DNA of 64,000 nt from Sergeia podlipaevii (lineage: Eukaryota > Euglenozoa > Kinetoplastea > Trypanosomatida > Trypanosomatidae): positions 1 to 64,000 of the forward strand of contig JASANZ010002257.1 in NCBI GenBank assembly GCA_030849805.1, read 5' to 3'. Shown in pieces: positions 59,307-64,000 of the stretch. A program made the position numbers and the translations under genes. Position 1 is the first letter of the stretch; each line of letters starts with the position of its first letter. The notes beneath the pieces are model-generated. The model saw only the letters and a list, made by a program, of their open reading frames with translations. It ran no database searches and was not told where the DNA came from.

Positions 59307-60875
59307 ATGCCGCTTCCACTAGAAAATTGGGGGCAACTCAAGGTTGCTTCTGTAAAGAAACATGATGGGAAGTCTGAAGACTGCATTCAGCTAATCTCAC
59401 TTCCGAAGGAGAAGGAGAAGAGCTCCACAAGCTTCGTTCCTACAACGATGCTTAGCGTGCCCGTGCCCTTAATTGCGGCTGCGGCAGCAACCACTAAGAA
59501 TGACATTAGCCTTACGATGCGTCCAAATGTCGCCAAAGCAGAGCATCCGGGATCGGATTTGGAGTTGTCTTCCATTCGTTTTGCGGTCCCCAACGTGTGT
59601 GTTGGCTATGAGCAGACGGAGGAGGCCGGAAAGGTGCTTTTGCAGGAGGTTCAGCAGTCCATGAAGGACTATCAGAAGCAGTTTCTCAGCGCGAATGATC
59701 AGAAATCTGACGACGCCAACTTGCTTCTTTTGGCCACGATGGGCTCGACGAAGCGAGATGATGAAGTTATTGTGGCCACATTTGACGATGTTGCGCTGTC
59801 CTACCCATCTGGTAAGTACAAGATTATCATTTCTAACTACAACGTTGTTCTGGAGGACAAGAAGAAGGGCACGTCGAGTGGGATCATCAGTTTTCCATTG
59901 GAGAATATTCAGAATCTCTTTCTCTGTGACGTGCCAGCCTTTTTTGACCGCAATGGCGATGACGGCAGTGAGCCGCTCGCGCAGTATGTAGTTCTGATTC
60001 TCAAGGCACCTCTCAAGGTGCGCTCAACGTCGTATGCCCATGTGGTGATATCGTGCCCGGCCCATCTTACCCTCACTCATGATCATCCGTGGAACTGTGA
60101 GCTCACAACCCAGGAGGAGATCAACAAAGCAACTCGATTCGCAAAGCAAGAAGATGGCAAGGAATGCCCGCTTACGCCTTCGATGAGTGGTCGCGTAAGC
60201 GACATTCTTCTAAGTGTCTTCAAAGTGACAGCTCATGTTCCCGCCTATGGTGGCGTGAACAAGGATTACAAGAGTGTTCAAACGCAACGCCACTCGTGCA
60301 TACCGTGCTTTTATCATGGCGCTGAGGGCCTCCTCTATATTGTGAGGAAAGGCTTTCTGTTTCTGCACCGCCCTGCCACCAAGATTGACTTTGATGATAT
60401 TGCAAGGGTTGAGGTGGACGAATCAGCGAGTGGCACGGCAACGTTCCAGCTCGTTGTGTACGTGAAGAGTATCAAGGGGGAGGAAAAGATGGTCTTTTCT
60501 GGGATTGATAAAGTTGAGAAGGAGGGGTTACTACAATTCTTGTCAAAAATTGTGAAGGTGGAGCGCCACGGTATGAACAACGATGATGAAGATGAAGAGG
60601 AAGAGGACGACGAGGGTTCCGATGAGGAGGGTGAAATGTCGGGTTCTGACGACGATGACGACTTCTCCAGTGGCGATGAGAATGAGAGCGATGACGCTAT
60701 TGTCAGTGACGCTGAAGAGAAGGGCACCAGTCGCAAGCGCAGCCGTGATGAGAAGAAGCATAAGAAGGACAAGAAGCATAAGAAAGACAAGAAGCACAAG
60801 AAGGAGAAGAAGGACAAGAAGCATAAGAAGGACAAAAAACAAAAGAAGGATAAGAAGCACAAGAAGGATGAATAG
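59307..60875 (+). CDS. POB3: FACT complex subunit POB3/SSRP1
   Basis: FACT (POB3/SSRP1 with SPT16) is a histone chaperone acting in transcription and replication. The 522-residue protein has the SSRP1 middle region: NDISLTMRPN with LELSSIRFAVPN (human NEVTLEF with SLMEVRFYVPP), VIVATFDDVALSYPSGKYKIII (human FRELQCLTPRGRYDIRI), LENIQNLFLCDVP and LAQYVVLILKAPLK. The second PH part follows: CFYHGAEGLLYIVRKGFLFLH then IDFDDIARVEV. After this come an acidic stretch (about 423-465) and a basic tail of KKHKKDKK repeats. No HMG box is present, as in yeast Pob3. The protein begins at a segment (ENWGQLKV) that aligns with about residue 110 of human SSRP1 (WNWGTVKF). The N-terminal PH domain used to dimerise with SPT16 is thus missing from this reading frame. 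The ATG is the first after the upstream stop-free TTG stretch. Confidence 0.92.
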   Translation: MPLPLENWGQLKVASVKKHDGKSEDCIQLISLPKEKEKSSTSFVPTTMLSVPVPLIAAAAATTKNDISLTMRPNVAKAEHPGSDLELSSIRFAVPNVCVGYEQTEEAGKVLLQEVQQSMKDYQKQFLSANDQKSDDANLLLLATMGSTKRDDEVIVATFDDVALSYPSGKYKIIISNYNVVLEDKKKGTSSGIISFPLENIQNLFLCDVPAFFDRNGDDGSEPLAQYVVLILKAPLKVRSTSYAHVVISCPAHLTLTHDHPWNCELTTQEEINKATRFAKQEDGKECPLTPSMSGRVSDILLSVFKVTAHVPAYGGVNKDYKSVQTQRHSCIPCFYHGAEGLLYIVRKGFLFLHRPATKIDFDDIARVEVDESASGTATFQLVVYVKSIKGEEKMVFSGIDKVEKEGLLQFLSKIVKVERHGMNNDDEDEEEEDDEGSDEEGEMSGSDDDDDFSSGDENESDDAIVSDAEEKGTSRKRSRDEKKHKKDKKHKKDKKHKKEKKDKKHKKDKKQKKDKKHKKDE

Positions 60876-61545
60876 ATATCACACATTTGTTTAACTTGAC
60901 GTTGGCTTAGATATCTGTGCTTTTTCTCTTCTTCGTTTTTTTTTTTAATCATTTCCTCTCTGTGTGCATCTGGTAGCCTTTCTATTTCATTTTTTCAGAT
61001 TCATCACAATGGCACAGGAAGTTTTGTCTTGTTTTGTTTGTTTACTGAGTGGCGCATAGTGATGCACAGATATACCACACAAGTTCCGCAAACTTTAGTG
61101 TGAACAATAAATAACTTGCAAGGGACTGATATTTCAACGACCATAATTCCACTAGATAAGAAGTATTCTTTTAGAAACATGTGCGTTGACCGAGACATCT
61201 TATTTTCTCTCACTGTGGTCAGAGCATATAGCAATTAAGACTCTACAATAATTTGATTTTATTTACTAATTGTATCTTTTTTTATTACTATTATGTGTTG
61301 CTTTTCTTACTCCTTCATTTCATTTTTTTTTTTGTGTGTGTGTGTGCTACTCACGCTTTCTAGCGATTAGTTGCACTTTTTAGGTGAGTGCGCCATTTCT
61401 GATTCTTATTATTTTGCTTCTTCTCTCTGTGTGCGTTACATTTTGATGGTGTGGTTGTTCACGAGTCAAAGTGCTCACCTGTAGTTATTTTATAACGGGT
61501 AATTTGTTTTGAAAAAGGATAGTTTACTAGCATCTACTGGCGTTT
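60876..61545. other. Intergenic region
   Basis: No gene seen. It has T-tracts (60939-60948, 61323-61333) and a GT run (about 61333-61345). The probable acceptor is AG 61529-61530, with a weak tract. Confidence 0.55.
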
Positions 61546-62685
61546 ATGCAAACATCAAGGCAGCACGCTGTATATCAGCAGCTTGGATATGCATCGCTTC
61601 AGCGCTCTCCACGCGTAAGGCAGGCTCCTGCTGCTTCAGGCGCCTCGCCGCACTACCGCACATATCACAGTGGATCCCCTAGCCCTCAGCGCCGAGCTCT
61701 TGTGACACCCAGCAGTGAGGATGTGCATTCCATGCTAACTGAGCTTATGGGAATTAGTCAGAGCATTGCGAAATATTTAGAAGCCGGAGCAGTGACACCA
61801 CCAGGAAGTGGCCTTCCGACTCCGCGCACTGGCCGACAGCAATCGATACTGAAGGCACAGGAAATTGAACGTATAGTGAGGCGAGTGGAAGCACACTTTA
61901 CTGCCAAGGTGACTGCATTGACGGACGCCAATCAGGGTCTTGAGAGGCAGGTGCGTGAGCTGTCAGCAGAAATAGCCACACAGCGCGCCTTTCTGGACGG
62001 AAAAACGGTCAGTAACGTCGAAAATTGTCATAGGAGGACATCACAAGGTAATGAACGCACTTGCCAAAGGGAAGGGGAGGCGTCGCGGTGCGAGCTGGAG
62101 GCAGGTCAGTTGAGAGAGGCTCTTCAGGCAGAAAAGCGTCAGCGACTTCTCGTGGAAGAGCAAACCCAACGTCTTACAGAGCAGCACGCCAAGGTAGTGT
62201 CTACACTAGAGCGACGATTGCGTAAGCAGGAGGAGCAACTACGTGATCTTATCGGATCTTTGGACGGAAACCCCACAATTGCTAGTGGTGGCAGTAATGG
62301 GACTGACGCACAGCAGCAGATGCACACACCGCGTCGCTTGCTCCGTCAGCAACTAGCGCAGAATCAGCAAACCCACCACCTTCTGCACGAGTACCAGCGG
62401 CGACTTGACATGGAGAACGACAACGGCGGTGCAACTCCAAATAGTGAAGCCGCGGAAGAAGAACTGCAGCCTACCGGGGAGGTACAAAAAACATTAGTGT
62501 CCATCAAGAATAGACGCCCATCAATTAGTGACGCTTCGGATACTGTTGCAATAGTTCCCCAGTCGAAGGCGCGGGTGGCGCCTGGTCTTTACGGTAGGAA
62601 CTCCAGTGCTCTGCAAGAAGTAGATGATATAAGTGCCTTTCTAGACAACATCACTCGTGAACTTGAAAGTCTTGAAACAGAGTAG
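61546..62685 (+). CDS. Coiled-coil hypothetical protein
   Basis: 379 residues, no family recognised. The first 60 residues are basic and Ser/Pro/Tyr-rich. A short helix follows (SMLTELMGISQSIAKYLEAG), then a Thr/Pro-Gly linker with TPPGSGLPTPRTG. A long coiled coil spans about 104-240 (EIERIVRRVEAHFTAK, LERQVRELSAEIA, EEQTQRLTEQHAK, LERRLRKQEEQLRDLI). A shorter helix lies near 265-290 and the C-terminus is acidic (DDISAFLDNITRELESLE). Such proteins are frequent in the trypanosomatid cytoskeleton. A structural role is a guess. Confidence 0.75.
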   Translation: MQTSRQHAVYQQLGYASLQRSPRVRQAPAASGASPHYRTYHSGSPSPQRRALVTPSSEDVHSMLTELMGISQSIAKYLEAGAVTPPGSGLPTPRTGRQQSILKAQEIERIVRRVEAHFTAKVTALTDANQGLERQVRELSAEIATQRAFLDGKTVSNVENCHRRTSQGNERTCQREGEASRCELEAGQLREALQAEKRQRLLVEEQTQRLTEQHAKVVSTLERRLRKQEEQLRDLIGSLDGNPTIASGGSNGTDAQQQMHTPRRLLRQQLAQNQQTHHLLHEYQRRLDMENDNGGATPNSEAAEEELQPTGEVQKTLVSIKNRRPSISDASDTVAIVPQSKARVAPGLYGRNSSALQEVDDISAFLDNITRELESLETE

Positions 62686-63263
62686 TATGTAACGATACAC
62701 GAGAGACTCCCGCACCGTCTCTTTCTTCTTTTTTTTTTTATTATAGTCTATTGACAGTGATGTTAAATGAGGATGCATTATGCTTTGGATTTTGATTGCG
62801 TTGCCTTTTTTTTTTTGATAAGCAGCAATATTCGGCTTGCTTGAACAATCATGCATTTATAGATTACTCTCTTGCCCTAGTCAAGTTACCTTTTTTTTTG
62901 TATATTACATCCTCCCCCCTCCCTGTGCTTGGATATGGTTTTCAGCAGTTACTTAATAGAAAGAATGCAACCATTTTCCATAATTTACCTCTTACTACAT
63001 GCACCGTGGCACATGATGGTATAATTTTGTTTCGCGCATCTTGCCGTTTTCTTTCTCTATCTTTTTTCTTGTCTTCTCGTTGCATAAGGATTTCATTTGG
63101 TGTACCTTCACATCAACTCTCGTGAACATAGTTATCAACGCGACACTATTTATCTTTTTTTTATATTTTTGATTGGCATCAAGTCTTTAGGTTCTTTGCC
63201 TCTTACTTTTTTTTTTTTCAACCCTTTCGGATTCACAATCTTTGCGGTGGATAGCGTGAAAGA
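62686..63263. other. Intergenic region before the Hsp70-like gene
   Basis: No gene seen. T-tracts recur (62731-62739, 62807-62816, 62890-62898). The T-rich tract at 63204-63227 precedes AG 63253-63254, the likely acceptor, with a leader of about 9 nt. Confidence 0.6.
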
Positions 63264-64000
63264 ATGTTTGCTGTCTCCATATCACTTGGTGCGAGCAATG
63301 CATACGTTGCAGTTGCTCCGCTGCTCCCAGGGGGTCCAGGTTCAGTGTCGCAGCCAGCTGCCATCAAGATTATTGCCAACTCTTCTGGCCATCGCGCGAC
63401 ACCTGTTGCAGCCGCACTGACAGAGCAGGAAATATTGTTCGGTGAGAACGCTCTTCATGCGTTTGCGCGGCAACCCCAAAAAGTGGTCCCAGGCCTCTTT
63501 ACCTACAGCGCAGCTGCTGCTGCTATATCTGACACCGATGAGGAGGCTGGTGCTCTGACCTTCTTTATGCGTGCTGTTGAGCAGGCACTGAAGCGAAAGT
63601 ACAAGGGGCACTGCTCTATTGGCAAGAAGAACGGCGACGAGGTGGCAGCCCATCAGCCTCTTGGGTTCATTTACGACGTTGAGAAGGGCGACGACGTGGT
63701 GGAGGAATTTGTTGCTGCGGAGGATCTCTTTGTGAAGTTTCTGAACTACGTGAAGGAGCATTCTGTAGACGGCGTTTGCGGGCTCACTGCCAGCAGTGAC
63801 GCGCCAAAGATGGGTGTAGAGAAGAAGATCATACTGACAGTGGTGGTTCCTCGCTACGCATTCCCCGCGGCCGTGCTTGGCGGATCCCGAGAGGAGGCGG
63901 TGGAATGGCTTCAAGAAGCAGTTAACCTGTCGAATCTTGGTAGTGTTGCCTTGACTTGCAACATTATCTTTAGTGACGAAGCTTCACTGCTTGCGTTTGA
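63264..64000 (+). CDS. Atypical Hsp70 (Ssz1/HSPA14-like), 5' part only
   Basis: The gene runs off the window; 245 codons are visible with no stop. It is an Hsp70-type nucleotide-binding domain. Residues 1-16 read MFAVSISLGASNAYVA, in place of the DLGTTxS phosphate loop. IKIIANSSGHRATP with LTEQEILFGENA follows (canonical VEIIANDQGNRTTP with ERLIGDAA). Near the end are KKIILTVVVPRYAF (canonical VITVPAYF) and IIFSDEASLLAF (canonical IINEPTAAALAY). The degenerate first loop, like the HLGCTSACVAV of human HSPA14, and the loss of the EPTAA core point to the non-canonical Ssz1/HSPA14 group, which works at the ribosome with a J-protein. Compared with DnaK, the middle of the domain is reorganised. 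The family is solid; the subgroup is tentative. Confidence 0.8.
   Translation, partial: MFAVSISLGASNAYVAVAPLLPGGPGSVSQPAAIKIIANSSGHRATPVAAALTEQEILFGENALHAFARQPQKVVPGLFTYSAAAAAISDTDEEAGALTFFMRAVEQALKRKYKGHCSIGKKNGDEVAAHQPLGFIYDVEKGDDVVEEFVAAEDLFVKFLNYVKEHSVDGVCGLTASSDAPKMGVEKKIILTVVVPRYAFPAAVLGGSREEAVEWLQEAVNLSNLGSVALTCNIIFSDEASLLAF

Noticed and set aside
1..64000. tRNA, rRNA, snoRNA, CRISPR arrays, transposons or viral genes
   Set aside because: No cloverleaf, conserved rRNA segment, spaced repeats, integrase/reverse transcriptase or terminal repeats were noticed. Small C/D or H/ACA RNAs could be missed by eye.
1..64000. Bacterial-style promoters, ribosome binding sites and terminators
   Set aside because: The genome is eukaryotic with polycistronic transcription; AT-rich boxes in spacers are not evidence of such signals.

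Overview
The window looks like nuclear DNA of a trypanosomatid (kinetoplastid flagellate). Eighteen protein genes all lie on the + strand, none has a convincing intron, and they are separated by 0.3-1.9 kb of AT-rich, low-complexity DNA full of poly-T/polypyrimidine tracts. An AG usually follows such a tract a few to about 80 bases before the start codon, as expected for spliced-leader trans-splicing of a polycistronic unit. Several genes carry trypanosomatid or flagellar hallmarks. The species cannot be named from sequence alone. The standard genetic code fits all genes, and no strand switch, tRNA, rRNA or transposon was seen.

Layout. 1-1280: downstream flank of an unseen gene. 1281-3992: SEY1/RHD3/atlastin-type ER-fusion GTPase. 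4688-5794 and 6710-8155: two tandem related Cys-motif proteins sharing a KGVKFGT motif. 9596-12022: protein with a BART-like (CFAP36/ARL2BP) domain. 12796-16947: two-TM coiled-coil protein with a FAZ1-like conserved domain. 17706-22754: IFT140. 23928-27002: XRRA1-like leucine-rich-repeat protein. 27597-28655: tail-anchored hypothetical with a possible frame problem at its 5' end. 29208-29924: B9D1 of the ciliary transition zone. 30830-35290: large type I surface protein with tandem Ig/cadherin-like modules. 36832-40989: NEK kinase with a very long low-complexity tail. 42902-49075: 2057-residue protein containing a degenerate kinase fold. 50863-53514: LRR/coiled-coil protein. 53964-54236: dynein light chain LC8. 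55641-58637: GRAM-like two-TM protein. 59307-60875: FACT subunit POB3/SSRP1 lacking the first PH domain. 61546-62685: coiled-coil protein. 63264-64000: 5' part of an atypical Hsp70 (Ssz1/HSPA14-like).

How they fit together. A large share of the genes belong, firmly or plausibly, to the flagellum: IFT140 (retrograde IFT), B9D1 (transition zone gate), LC8 (dynein/IFT motors), the BART protein (ARL2/ARL3 pathway), XRRA1-like and LRR/coiled-coil proteins, NEK kinase and the FAZ-like protein. The rest serve ER shape (SEY1), chromatin (POB3), chaperoning (Hsp70-like) and the cell surface. The most notable novelties are the predicted pseudokinase, the surface protein with bacterial-type Ig-like modules, the paired CQC/KGVKFGT proteins, the N-terminally short POB3, and the frame conflict at 27.6 kb.
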